NCBI RefSeq assembly: GCF_000473105.1
Contig: NZ_AXBB01000006.1
Span: 23,580-87,579, forward strand
DNA from: Phaeobacter inhibens DSM 16374
GTDB lineage: Bacteria > Pseudomonadota > Alphaproteobacteria > Rhodobacterales > Rhodobacteraceae
Reading direction: 5' to 3'
DNA length: 64,000 nucleotides
A program made the position numbers and the translations under genes. Each line of letters opens with the position of its first letter. The stretch's first letter is position 1. The notes beneath the pieces are model-generated. The model ran no database searches. It saw only the letters and a program-made list of their open reading frames with translations, and was not told the origin of the DNA. This document shows positions 35,746 to 43,566 of the stretch, one piece after another.

Positions 35746-36889
35746 ACTGCCCCATATCCTCGTGCTTTGCCTGCTGCCCGGCATCGCCTTTTCCCAAGGC
35801 GTGCCAACCAACGATAGCGGGCTGACCGCGCGCGATATCGTCGAGACCGGCGATCGCGAGGCCGACCTTGCGATCCAGGCCGACAAGCTGTCCGTGCGCG
35901 AGCACATCGCCGAAATCGAACGGGAGCAACTCGCAACCCTGCAGCGCATCCTCGATGCCCAAACCAGCTTCGGCGGTCAGGGCCTACCCGCGATGTTTTC
36001 AGGGCTGGAAAACGGAAGCGGCGATCCAACCCGTTCCGTCGAAGCGGTCTACGGCAATGCCGACATCGACCCCAATCCCGGCGGCGCACAGATGTTCGGG
36101 GATGCTTCCGAGACCATCGAGCAGCTCATCATCCGCGTGGCCCAGGAAACCAGCGGGTTTGCGGGCGTAGGGCGCGCCGGCCTCTCCCCGGTCCAATGGC
36201 GGGCCCTGCTGCAGGCGCTCATCTGGCAGGAAAGCCGCTTCACCATCGGCGCGCGCTCGCCCGTCGGCGCATTCGGCCTCACCCAGATCATGCCCGGTAC
36301 GGCCAGCGATCTCGGCATCAACCCGGAATACTACGACAGCCCCTACCTGCAGGTGCATGGCGGCGCACGCTATCTCGCCACTCAACTCAATACCTTCGAT
36401 GGCAATATCATCAACGCCCTCGCGGCCTATAATGCCGGACCCGGCCGGGTCTTTGAATATGGCGGTGTCCCGCCCTTTGCCGAGACCCAGCACTACGTCC
36501 AGGTCATTCCTGAACGCTACAATCTCTATCTGAGCCGCATCGGTGGGATCGAAGCACTCGGCACAATCGATCCGGCGCTTCTGGCCAATGCCAACCTCTC
36601 CATCACCGGGCACGGCGCCGCGGTCTATGGCAACAACGCGCCCGCCGCGATCCAACAGGCCGCCTTGCGTATTGCGGACATCGTCGAGCGGATTTCCGAA
36701 ACCGAAGACGTGCAGGAAAGTATCGCGCTCAACACCTATGCCCGCGCCGAACTCGTGCGCCTCGTCGCAGCCCGCATCCGGCTACAGGCGGCGCGCACCC
36801 GCGTTCTTTCCGCCGAGGAATTGGCTCAGGCCAGCGCCCGTATGGCCGAAGGCGCCTTCATGGAATTCACGATCAGGGAGATAGACTGA
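35735..36889 (+). CDS. second lytic transglycosylase of the virB operon
   Basis: 384 residues from a TTG start with an excellent GGAGG 5 bases upstream; the longer frame to 35513 was rejected because it antisenses no family and overlaps the lipoprotein. A signal peptide (KLPHILVLCLLPGIAFS) is followed by a helical region, then an SLT domain with catalytic glutamate in LIWQESRFTIG, GAFGLTQIMPGTASDLGI and [19 protein letters not shown]-terminal helical extension of about 130 residues is unlike the shorter virB1 of this operon. A plasmid-type variant with its own anchoring role is likely. Confidence 0.85.
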   Translation: MKSKLPHILVLCLLPGIAFSQGVPTNDSGLTARDIVETGDREADLAIQADKLSVREHIAEIEREQLATLQRILDAQTSFGGQGLPAMFSGLENGSGDPTRSVEAVYGNADIDPNPGGAQMFGDASETIEQLIIRVAQETSGFAGVGRAGLSPVQWRALLQALIWQESRFTIGARSPVGAFGLTQIMPGTASDLGINPEYYDSPYLQVHGGARYLATQLNTFDGNIINALAAYNAGPGRVFEYGGVPPFAETQHYVQVIPERYNLYLSRIGGIEALGTIDPALLANANLSITGHGAAVYGNNAPAAIQQAALRIADIVERISETEDVQESIALNTYARAELVRLVAARIRLQAARTRVLSAEELAQASARMAEGAFMEFTIREID

Positions 36890-37698
36890 TGAGAGATTTG
36901 CTCGTGAGAACGGCTTTGGCCACAACGCTTGGCATTGGCTTGCAATTCAGCGCTCTACCCCCTGTCGCAGCACAAGGCGTGCCCGTCGTCGATACCCAGA
37001 ACATCGCGCAAAACATCCAGCAACTCCGGCAGATGATCGAGGACGAGATCCTGCAAAACGAGCAGCTGACGCAGCTCCGCGAACAGCTTGCGACACTCAC
37101 GGACCAACTTGGCGAATTGCAACGAACCTATGAGGCGCTCACCCGTCTTGCCGAACTGCCGGAGATCATCCGCACGGAAATGGAAGACGAGCTGAACGGC
37201 CTGCTTGATCAGGAGTTCGGCGACATTCTCGCCACCATCGAAGCCATCAAGACGGGGGATTTCTCGGGCCTGTCCGGTTCCGGCGCGGGCGAAATCGAAA
37301 CCCAGATGGACCGGGTGCTGGCCGATCTTGGATTTGACGACGATACGCTTTCGGAAATGGCCACCAGCGGCAATCCCGGAGCCAATCGCGTGGCCACACA
37401 AGCCACGACTGGCGCGTTGGTCTCAGCCGCGGCCCAGAACAGCTACGAGGATGCCGGCCAGTCGCTGGAACGCGTCGACCGCCTTGTCGGGCTGATCGAT
37501 GACATGGATGAACTCAAGGAAAGCATCGATCTCAACACGCGCGTGACAGCTGAATTGGCCATCGCCCTCGTGGCCATGTGGCAGCTCGAAGCCGTGCAAA
37601 CGGTGGGCGACGGCACCGGAGGCGTGATCGATGCCGCCACCATCGCCGAGGAGCAGCGCTTCATGGATTTCACCCTGCCGAACCTGCGCGCAGACTGA
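36889..37698 (+). CDS. virB5: VirB5/TrbJ-like secretion protein
   Basis: 269 residues. A signal peptide ends near VAAQG; a long coiled coil (QNIQQLRQMIEDEILQNEQL, REQLATLTDQLGELQ) follows, and the C-terminal helices resemble the TrbJ/VirB5 family. It is a minor pilus-tip component. The start codon shares the last base of the preceding stop. Confidence 0.75.
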   Translation: MRDLLVRTALATTLGIGLQFSALPPVAAQGVPVVDTQNIAQNIQQLRQMIEDEILQNEQLTQLREQLATLTDQLGELQRTYEALTRLAELPEIIRTEMEDELNGLLDQEFGDILATIEAIKTGDFSGLSGSGAGEIETQMDRVLADLGFDDDTLSEMATSGNPGANRVATQATTGALVSAAAQNSYEDAGQSLERVDRLVGLIDDMDELKESIDLNTRVTAELAIALVAMWQLEAVQTVGDGTGGVIDAATIAEEQRFMDFTLPNLRAD

Positions 37699-37713
37699 CT
37701 TGAGGTGTGACGC

Positions 37714-38367
37714 GTGGCGAGTGAACAGGAAATCATCGAAGAAGAGCTGGTCTATGGCGCGCTGCGCCGCGAACGGCTCTGGCAACGCCTTGGGCTCATC
37801 GGCCTCATCTTCGGCATTCTCGGATGCCTGAGCGCGGCGGCTGTCGCGATCCTCGATGTCGATCCGCCGCCTGTAGTCGTGCCCTATGATCCGGCCACCG
37901 GCTTCGCGCTGCCCGAGGCTTCGGTGGGCGCGACGTCTGTCACAGCCAACCAGGCCATCATCGAAGCGGAGGTCTTCCGCTATGTGACCGACCGCGAGGT
38001 TTACAACCAGCTCGACAACGATCTCCGCATCCGCAGCGTCCTGCGCCGCTCGGACGCGGCGGCCGAGAGCGGGTTACGCCAGATCTGGAACAGCGCCAAT
38101 GAGAACTACCCGCCGACCGTCTATGGCCCCAATGCCCGGCTCGACGTGGAAATCCTCAGCATCAACCGGATCGGCACAAACCGCGCCACCGTGCGCCTGC
38201 GCAAGCGCCTGACATCCCTCAATGGTGTCCAGACAGGCCTCTTCACCGCCACGCTTCTCTTCGAGTTCCGCCCCGAGACCCGCCGCTCCATAGATGAGGT
38301 CTGGACCAACCCCTTCGGCTTCACGGTCCTCGAATATTCCATCCGCTCCGACAGATTGGAGAACTGA
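37714..38367 (+). CDS. virB8: VirB8-like inner-membrane scaffold
   Basis: 217 residues from GTG, with GAGGTG upstream. A cytoplasmic N-terminus of about 25 residues is followed by one membrane helix (LGLIGLIFGILGCLSAAAVA) and a periplasmic NTF2-like domain (TDREVYNQLDNDLRIRSVLR, WTNPFGFTVLEYSIRSD). This is the VirB8 layout. It ends 2 bases before virB9. Confidence 0.9.
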   Translation: MASEQEIIEEELVYGALRRERLWQRLGLIGLIFGILGCLSAAAVAILDVDPPPVVVPYDPATGFALPEASVGATSVTANQAIIEAEVFRYVTDREVYNQLDNDLRIRSVLRRSDAAAESGLRQIWNSANENYPPTVYGPNARLDVEILSINRIGTNRATVRLRKRLTSLNGVQTGLFTATLLFEFRPETRRSIDEVWTNPFGFTVLEYSIRSDRLEN

Positions 38368-38369
38368 CG

Positions 38370-39065
38370 TTGTTGTTCACAAGATCGCTTGTTCTTGTCA
38401 TTGCTCTGTTGCCCGGCCTCGCCTCTGCCGAAGCCATCCCGCGTGGCGGTCCCAACGACAGCCGGGTGCGCTTGGCCACCTACCAGGAGGGTCAGGTCTA
38501 TCGTCTCAATGTCTCGCTCACGCATGTGACCACGGTTGAGTTCGGCGAAGGCGAAAGCATCCGTTCGATCATCGCTGGCGACACGGAAGGCTTCGAGATC
38601 GACGGCGTGCCCGGCGGTCAGGCCTTCGCGATCAAGCCCGTCGCACGCGGCGTCCATACCAATGTGACCGTCTATACGAACCGGCGGAGCTACTATTTCA
38701 ACGTCCAGGAATCCCGCAGCCCAACCTTCTACGTGGTGCAGTTCCGCTATCCTGATGACGCTGCGCGCCCGACCCGGGCCATCGCGGCACAAGCGCCAAA
38801 CTACAATTACGGTGCCAGCGCGCGCACCGACTTCACGCCGACCCGCGCCTGGGATGACGGAACCTTCACGTATTTCGAATTTCCGCGGAACGCGCCGGTG
38901 CCTGCGATCTTCAGATACGCGAATGGCCGAGAACGGACGGTCAACACCCAAGCCTCCGAGGATAGCGTGATCCGGGTCTCGGGGGTGAACAGGCAATGGG
39001 TGCTGCGGATCGGAGACGAGGTGGTCTGCATCGAGGCCACACCGCCTGCGGGGGTAGGCTCATGA
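38370..39065 (+). CDS. virB9: VirB9-like outer-membrane core component
   Basis: 231 residues from a TTG start with GGAGAACT upstream. The signal peptide ends ASA. VirB9/CagX features are YQEGQVYRLNVSLTHVTTVE near residue 35, the mid region PVARGVHTNVTVYTNRRSYY, and the C-terminal FEFPRN.PVP element with DGTFTYF. It assembles with VirB10 and the lipoprotein in the core complex. ATGA overlap with virB10. Confidence 0.9.
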   Translation: MLFTRSLVLVIALLPGLASAEAIPRGGPNDSRVRLATYQEGQVYRLNVSLTHVTTVEFGEGESIRSIIAGDTEGFEIDGVPGGQAFAIKPVARGVHTNVTVYTNRRSYYFNVQESRSPTFYVVQFRYPDDAARPTRAIAAQAPNYNYGASARTDFTPTRAWDDGTFTYFEFPRNAPVPAIFRYANGRERTVNTQASEDSVIRVSGVNRQWVLRIGDEVVCIEATPPAGVGS

Positions 39066-40441
39066 GCGACACCGGAAACGCAGACCTTGAAAAACGCCTC
39101 GCCGCCCTCGAGCAAGGCAAAGGCGCGAGCTCACCCCCTGCCCCACGGCGCTCACCACTGCTCGCATTGGTCGTCGTCCTCGTAATTGGCGCGGGCGGTG
39201 CATTGCTCTATCTCGTGTCCCAACCCGAGGAAGAGGAGGCCCTGCCCACGGCCACGCCGGACGTGTTCCAAAACGAGGGCGACGGCTTTGGCGCCATCGA
39301 AACCCTGCCCCCACCCGAACCCGAGGTGGTGCTGGTTGCGCCAGAACCGGTGGAACCCAACGCCGAGCTCCTCGCCCAGCTCGCAGCCCTTCAGGCCCAG
39401 ATCGAGGAGTTGCGCAACGCCCCTGAACCGGTCGTCGAGGAAGACACCGCCGCCGCAGAGGCGATCGACGCGCTGACCGCCCAGATCGCGGCGCTGCAGT
39501 CTGCCTCGGAAGCCGCACAGCAGCAGTTTCGCGATGAGCTCACAGCGCGCGACCGCGAGTTGGAGCAACTCCGCATGGATCTCGAGCTGGCCCAGCTCGA
39601 AGCCAACCGCCCCCTGCCCGCACCCATTGGGCCCACCGAGGACGAGTTGCGGGCGCGGGAAGAAGAACGGCTCCGCCGCGAGGAGGAAGCAAGGCGACTC
39701 GCGGAACTTGAACGCCGCGCGGCCGAGGAACGGGCATTTCAGGAGCGCCGCATCACTTCGCCCACCATAGCCTTTGGTGGCACCTCCGGTGCGAATGAGA
39801 CGGCTTTAACCGAGCGGACTTTTGGGGAAGTGACGGATTTCGTGTTGAACGGCGCGCTGCCCACGTCGGTGACGCAGGCCGAAGTCATCGCCAATCCCTC
39901 CAACACCATCATCCAGGGCACAATGATCCAGGCCGTCATGGAAACCGCTCTCGACAGCTCCCTGCCCGGCCAGACCCGGGCCGTTGTTTCCGAAGACGTG
40001 TTCAGTTTCGATGGCTCCCGCCTTCTGATCCCGCGCGGGTCCCGCCTGATCGGGCGTTATCGCTCAGGTGTCGATATCTCGCAGCGCCGCGTCACGATTG
40101 CCTGGGACCGGATCATCTTGCCCGCGGGCCAGACCGTCCAGATCAGTTCATTCGGGGGTGACGAACTGGGCCGCTCCGGCGTCACCGGCTTTGTCGATAC
40201 ACGCTTCGATGAGCGTTTCGGCTCGGCGGCGCTGATTTCGTTGATATCCGCAGCCGCAAGCGCCGCTGCAGCAAACGTGCAAGACGAAACCGCCGCGGAT
40301 GTGCTGGAAGACGTGGGCGATGATCTGGCAGATGCGACGGACAGCGTCATCGGCGACTACCTCTCCATCGGTCCGGTCATCTATGTCGACCAGGGCGCGC
40401 GCGTCACGGTCATGGTCGACCGCGATCTGGAGATCTTCTGA
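39062..40441 (+). CDS. virB10: VirB10-like core complex protein
   Basis: 459 residues from ATG 39062. A short cytoplasmic part, one membrane helix (LLALVVVLVIGAGGALLYLV), a long acidic, proline- and glutamate-rich periplasmic linker with a coiled coil (EERLRREEEARRLAELERRA), and the C-terminal TrbI/VirB10 barrel domain (RLLIPRGSRLIGRYRSGVD, TGFVDTRFDERFGSA). It spans both membranes. Confidence 0.92.
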   Translation: MSDTGNADLEKRLAALEQGKGASSPPAPRRSPLLALVVVLVIGAGGALLYLVSQPEEEEALPTATPDVFQNEGDGFGAIETLPPPEPEVVLVAPEPVEPNAELLAQLAALQAQIEELRNAPEPVVEEDTAAAEAIDALTAQIAALQSASEAAQQQFRDELTARDRELEQLRMDLELAQLEANRPLPAPIGPTEDELRAREEERLRREEEARRLAELERRAAEERAFQERRITSPTIAFGGTSGANETALTERTFGEVTDFVLNGALPTSVTQAEVIANPSNTIIQGTMIQAVMETALDSSLPGQTRAVVSEDVFSFDGSRLLIPRGSRLIGRYRSGVDISQRRVTIAWDRIILPAGQTVQISSFGGDELGRSGVTGFVDTRFDERFGSAALISLISAAASAAAANVQDETAADVLEDVGDDLADATDSVIGDYLSIGPVIYVDQGARVTVMVDRDLEIF

Positions 40442-40445
40442 ACCC

Positions 40446-41432
40446 ATGTCGCTGAGTTATCTCCAGACCTCGCTCGACCGGATCGACGCCGCCGCCCGCG
40501 ACGATGTCATCGAGATCTGCATCAACCCCGACGGCACCTGTTGGGGAGAATTCCAGGGCGATCACTTCATGCGAAAACTGGACCAGGGGTTGACTGCAAC
40601 AGAAGTCAAAGACCTCGGCAACCAGATCGCCTCTTCCGCCAACACCACGATGAGCAAAGACCGCCCGATCGTTTCGGTCTCGATCACCTACAAGGGGCGA
40701 CCGATCAGGGCTCAAGTCATCACCCCGCCCGCCGTGCTCTCCGCCATGTCGATCAGCCTGCGGTTCTTCTCTAGCCTGCCTCTCGACGGGATCGCACTTG
40801 ATTTCCTCTATGGCAAGGAGCGCAAACTTGAAGAGCTCCGTCTCGAGAAAACCCACGAACTGCGCGAAGTGGTGGCGGCGGGCGTGATCGATGATGCCCT
40901 TGCCTTCTGCGTCGAGAACAAGCTCAACATGATCGTTTCGGGCGGCACCTCGACCGGCAAGACCGTGGCCGCGCGCAAGATCCTGTCTCATGTGCCTGCC
41001 GAAGAACGCATCGTTACCATCGAGGAAGCCGCCGAACTTCTGCCGACCCAGCCCAATGCCGTGACCCTCATCGCCAATCGTGATGCGGAGTTCCAGACTG
41101 CCGATGTGTTGCTGACCGCCACCCTCCGCATGCGCCCGGACCGTATCATCCTGGGCGAGGTGCGCGGCAAGGAGGCCATGACCTTTCTGGAAGCCATCAA
41201 CACGGGCCATGGCGGGTCCATGACCACGCTGCACGCAGAAACCCCGCAACTCGCCGTGCAGCGGCTCGCGATCGCGGCACTCAAGACCGAAATCCCGATG
41301 ACCTATGCCGACATGATCCAATACATCGAGAACTCCATCGACGTGATCATCCAGGCCGGTCGCCACGACGGCAAGCGCGGCATCACCGAATTCTACCTCC
41401 CCGGCGCCAATGAGATCGGAGCTTCCCAATGA
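40446..41432 (+). CDS. virB11: VirB11-like hexameric ATPase
   Basis: 328 residues from ATG 40446; the upstream part of the open frame lies in virB10. Walker A is SGGTSTGKT, the Asp box/Walker B region is RMRPDRIILGEVRGKEA, and the His box is TGHGGSMTTLHA. It drives pilus biogenesis and substrate translocation from the cytoplasmic side. It ends in an ATGA overlap with the DUF4177-like gene. Confidence 0.93.
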   Translation: MSLSYLQTSLDRIDAAARDDVIEICINPDGTCWGEFQGDHFMRKLDQGLTATEVKDLGNQIASSANTTMSKDRPIVSVSITYKGRPIRAQVITPPAVLSAMSISLRFFSSLPLDGIALDFLYGKERKLEELRLEKTHELREVVAAGVIDDALAFCVENKLNMIVSGGTSTGKTVAARKILSHVPAEERIVTIEEAAELLPTQPNAVTLIANRDAEFQTADVLLTATLRMRPDRIILGEVRGKEAMTFLEAINTGHGGSMTTLHAETPQLAVQRLAIAALKTEIPMTYADMIQYIENSIDVIIQAGRHDGKRGITEFYLPGANEIGASQ

Positions 41433-41617
41433 AGACCTTTGAATATGACATCCTGTTTTTCCAGGTGAAGAAGCAAAAGGACTACGACGCGATGCGAAGC
41501 GCTTTGAATGAGCGCGGAGCTGAGGGGTGGGAAGTCATTACAGCTGAAGCCGGTGACTACGGCTATACCACATTCTTGAAGCGAGAATCTGTGGCGGCGA
41601 AGGCGGCTTCAGAATGA
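41429..41617 (+). CDS. DUF4177-like small protein
   Basis: 62 residues, with the DUF4177 pattern YDxLFFxVKKQKDYDAMxxxLNERGAEGWEV and an aromatic ending TTFLKRE. It is overlapped at both ends (ATGA) by virB11 and the next gene, so it is translated with the secretion operon. Role unknown; insertion of this family into a virB operon is unusual. Confidence 0.75.
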   Translation: MKTFEYDILFFQVKKQKDYDAMRSALNERGAEGWEVITAEAGDYGYTTFLKRESVAAKAASE

Positions 41618-42018
41618 TGCGGTTCGTTGCGGCAGCAGGATTGCTCGTCGTTCTTTGCGCAACCGCTGGAGTCGCTGAACGGAATCTGATCCCAACGCTC
41701 GACAACCAGCCGGATGTCTGCCCAGACCAGCCTCCCGAGCCACAGTGGATGCAAGACATCGATGTACGCGAGTCCCACAAACGGCTTCTGGTTCAACAGA
41801 TTTATCGGGCTCAGAGCATGCAACGCATCGTTGAAGCCCAAAGCTGTGAATGTCCTACGCGGTATCCGTCATGGAAGGCAGCTGAAGGCGTCTTCGTCGA
41901 GCATTTCGCCGCATCTGACTACTGGGACATCGTGGAAGCGACGTCAGATTACCGACGGCAGGCAAACGAGCTTCGGCGCGAAGCCATGCCAATCTGCGAA
42001 GCCGCTGGAAACTGGTAG
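41614..42018 (+). CDS. small exported protein of the virB operon
   Basis: 134 residues. The signal peptide (RFVAAAGLLVVLCATAGVA) is followed by a mature helical protein with four cysteines (DVCPDQP, the CEC pair in AQSCECPTRYPS, and PICEAAG), suggesting two disulfides. No family is recognised. ATGA overlap with the previous gene and 6 bases to virB6; a periplasmic accessory of the channel is likely. Confidence 0.7.
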   Translation: MMRFVAAAGLLVVLCATAGVAERNLIPTLDNQPDVCPDQPPEPQWMQDIDVRESHKRLLVQQIYRAQSMQRIVEAQSCECPTRYPSWKAAEGVFVEHFAASDYWDIVEATSDYRRQANELRREAMPICEAAGNW

Positions 42019-42024
42019 GGCTTT

Positions 42025-43104
42025 ATGAGTGTCGTCACCTACTTCGTGGAAACGGCTGAAGGCTATCTGAATACCGCTGCCGAGACGCAATTCGGCGCGG
42101 TCGCCGCAACAGTCGGAGCGATACTGGTACTCGGTACCACGCTCGTTGTCATTCTGGTTTTCATCAACACGATCTACCAGTATCGCGCCATGGACGGGCG
42201 CACGGCCTTTTGGCTCGCCGTGAAAGTCGGGCTGATAGGTGTCTTTGCAACCAACTGGGTTCAGTTCAACATCGTTTCCGCGGCGATCCTGAATGGGATC
42301 GACAGCATTGCAGGATCGCTTGTGGCCTCTGTCGGCGGCGGATCACCCGGCCCGTCTGGCACCTTCGCAGAGGAGTTCGATGACCTGATCGCAGCGCTCG
42401 GGGACTACTTGAATGCTGCGGGGTCTGAACTGAACTGGATGGCCGGTGCCCTATTGGACACCCTTGGGGTTTTGCTGCTCTCGATCCTCGGTGGCTTGGC
42501 GGCGTTCATCGTCGTCGCGTCCAGGCTGATGATCGCGCTTCTGATAGGGATTGCTCCGGTCATGATCTTCCTGACCCTTTTTGAAGTGACCAAGGATTAT
42601 TTCGCGCGTTGGCTTTCGGCGCTGATTTCCTTTGCGATGTACCCCATCGTTGTTGCCGGTGTGTTCGCAACGATCACGGGTGTCTCGCGGGCGCTACTTG
42701 CTGAGCTGGGCGACCCGGAAGGCGCCTCCAACATCGGCGCGCTCATCCCCTTCTTCATGATGGTGCTGATGGCAAAGGGGTTCATCATAGCAACGCCCTT
42801 CCTGGTTCGAGCGATTTCTGGAAACATCATGATGCCAGCGCTCTCAGCTGGATTCGGTGGCAGCTATGCCTTTGCCCGAGGGCTTGCAGGAAGCCAACAA
42901 GTCTACAACCGGTACGCCATCGGTGGTGCGACTGGCGCGGAATACGCAGCTCTGCGGGCGCGACAATTCTTTGGTGTGCAAGCGTTGCCAAGCCGACCCA
43001 ATACTGCGGGCGGGGCAACCGCATCTCCTGCCGGCGACGGGACCGGCACAGGAGCTCGAATGCTGGCACAGCTTTCTAGGTTGGGGAGATTGGGCCGTCG
43101 ATAA
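42025..43104 (+). CDS. virB6: VirB6/TrbL-like inner-membrane channel protein
   Basis: 359 residues with about six membrane helices (LVLGTTLVVILVFINTIYQY; LLLSILGGLAAFIVVASRLM; GIAPVMIFLTLFEVTKDYF) and an extended periplasmic loop. The GIAPVMIFLTLFEVTKDYFARW segment is the TrbL/VirB6 signature. The C-terminal 70 residues are soluble and polar. It is the last recognisable gene of the operon. Confidence 0.88.
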   Translation: MSVVTYFVETAEGYLNTAAETQFGAVAATVGAILVLGTTLVVILVFINTIYQYRAMDGRTAFWLAVKVGLIGVFATNWVQFNIVSAAILNGIDSIAGSLVASVGGGSPGPSGTFAEEFDDLIAALGDYLNAAGSELNWMAGALLDTLGVLLLSILGGLAAFIVVASRLMIALLIGIAPVMIFLTLFEVTKDYFARWLSALISFAMYPIVVAGVFATITGVSRALLAELGDPEGASNIGALIPFFMMVLMAKGFIIATPFLVRAISGNIMMPALSAGFGGSYAFARGLAGSQQVYNRYAIGGATGAEYAALRARQFFGVQALPSRPNTAGGATASPAGDGTGTGARMLAQLSRLGRLGRR

Positions 43105-43215
43105 ATGGCCCAAGCAAACTTCGAACCCGCAAGCCCTGTCATGCTTCTTCGTCCCAGAATCCACTTATTGGACTACTACGGGCCGAATCCGCAGAACGCG
43201 AATAGCTACACATAA
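43105..43215 (+). CDS. possible 36-codon ORF after virB6
   Basis: An ATG directly abutting the virB6 stop opens a frame of 36 residues (MAQANFEPASPVMLLRPRIH, then LLDYYGPNPQNANSYT). The position suggests translational coupling, but there is no family match and the reading could be chance. It might be the start of a gene that was cut off when the defence locus was inserted. Confidence 0.2.
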   Translation: MAQANFEPASPVMLLRPRIHLLDYYGPNPQNANSYT

Positions 43216-43283
43216 ATATGAAATAAGGGGTTGATTTTTTAATCAGGCACTCCTATCTCTTGCTCATCAAGAGGAGCAAGTCG

Positions 43284-43556
43284 ATGCAAGTTACAAACCA
43301 CATGGATTACAGAATGAATCAGCGCGGCATCAACAAGCAGATGGTAGACCTAGCGTTGGAGCATGGCGTTTTTGACGGCGACAAAATCGTGTTACGCCGC
43401 AAGGACTGCGACGAAGTCGCGGCCGAACTTCGCCAAACGCTGAAGCTCCTTGAGCGGGCCAAGTGCAAAGGCGGGATAACAGTCGTCGTTGCGGGCGACT
43501 GTCAGATTACGACATACAACACGGGCAGTTTCGCACGTCCGGCGTCAAAAAAATAA
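43284..43556 (+). CDS. DUF4258-family small protein
   Basis: 90 residues from ATG 43284 (AGAGGAGC 6 bases upstream). DUF4258 features are HMDYRMNQRGINKQMVDLAL near the start, IVLRRKD, and a C-terminal strand GGITVVVAGDCQITTYN. The fold is related to RelE/BrnT-like toxins, although activity cannot be inferred from sequence alone. It stands 10 bases before the methyltransferase-like gene and seems to open the restriction-type operon. Confidence 0.7.
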   Translation: MQVTNHMDYRMNQRGINKQMVDLALEHGVFDGDKIVLRRKDCDEVAAELRQTLKLLERAKCKGGITVVVAGDCQITTYNTGSFARPASKK

Positions 43557-43566
43557 GGGGCTGAAA

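Noticed and set aside
40410..41429. 339-residue minus frame opposite virB11
   Set aside because: Mirror frame; virB11 motifs are unambiguous.
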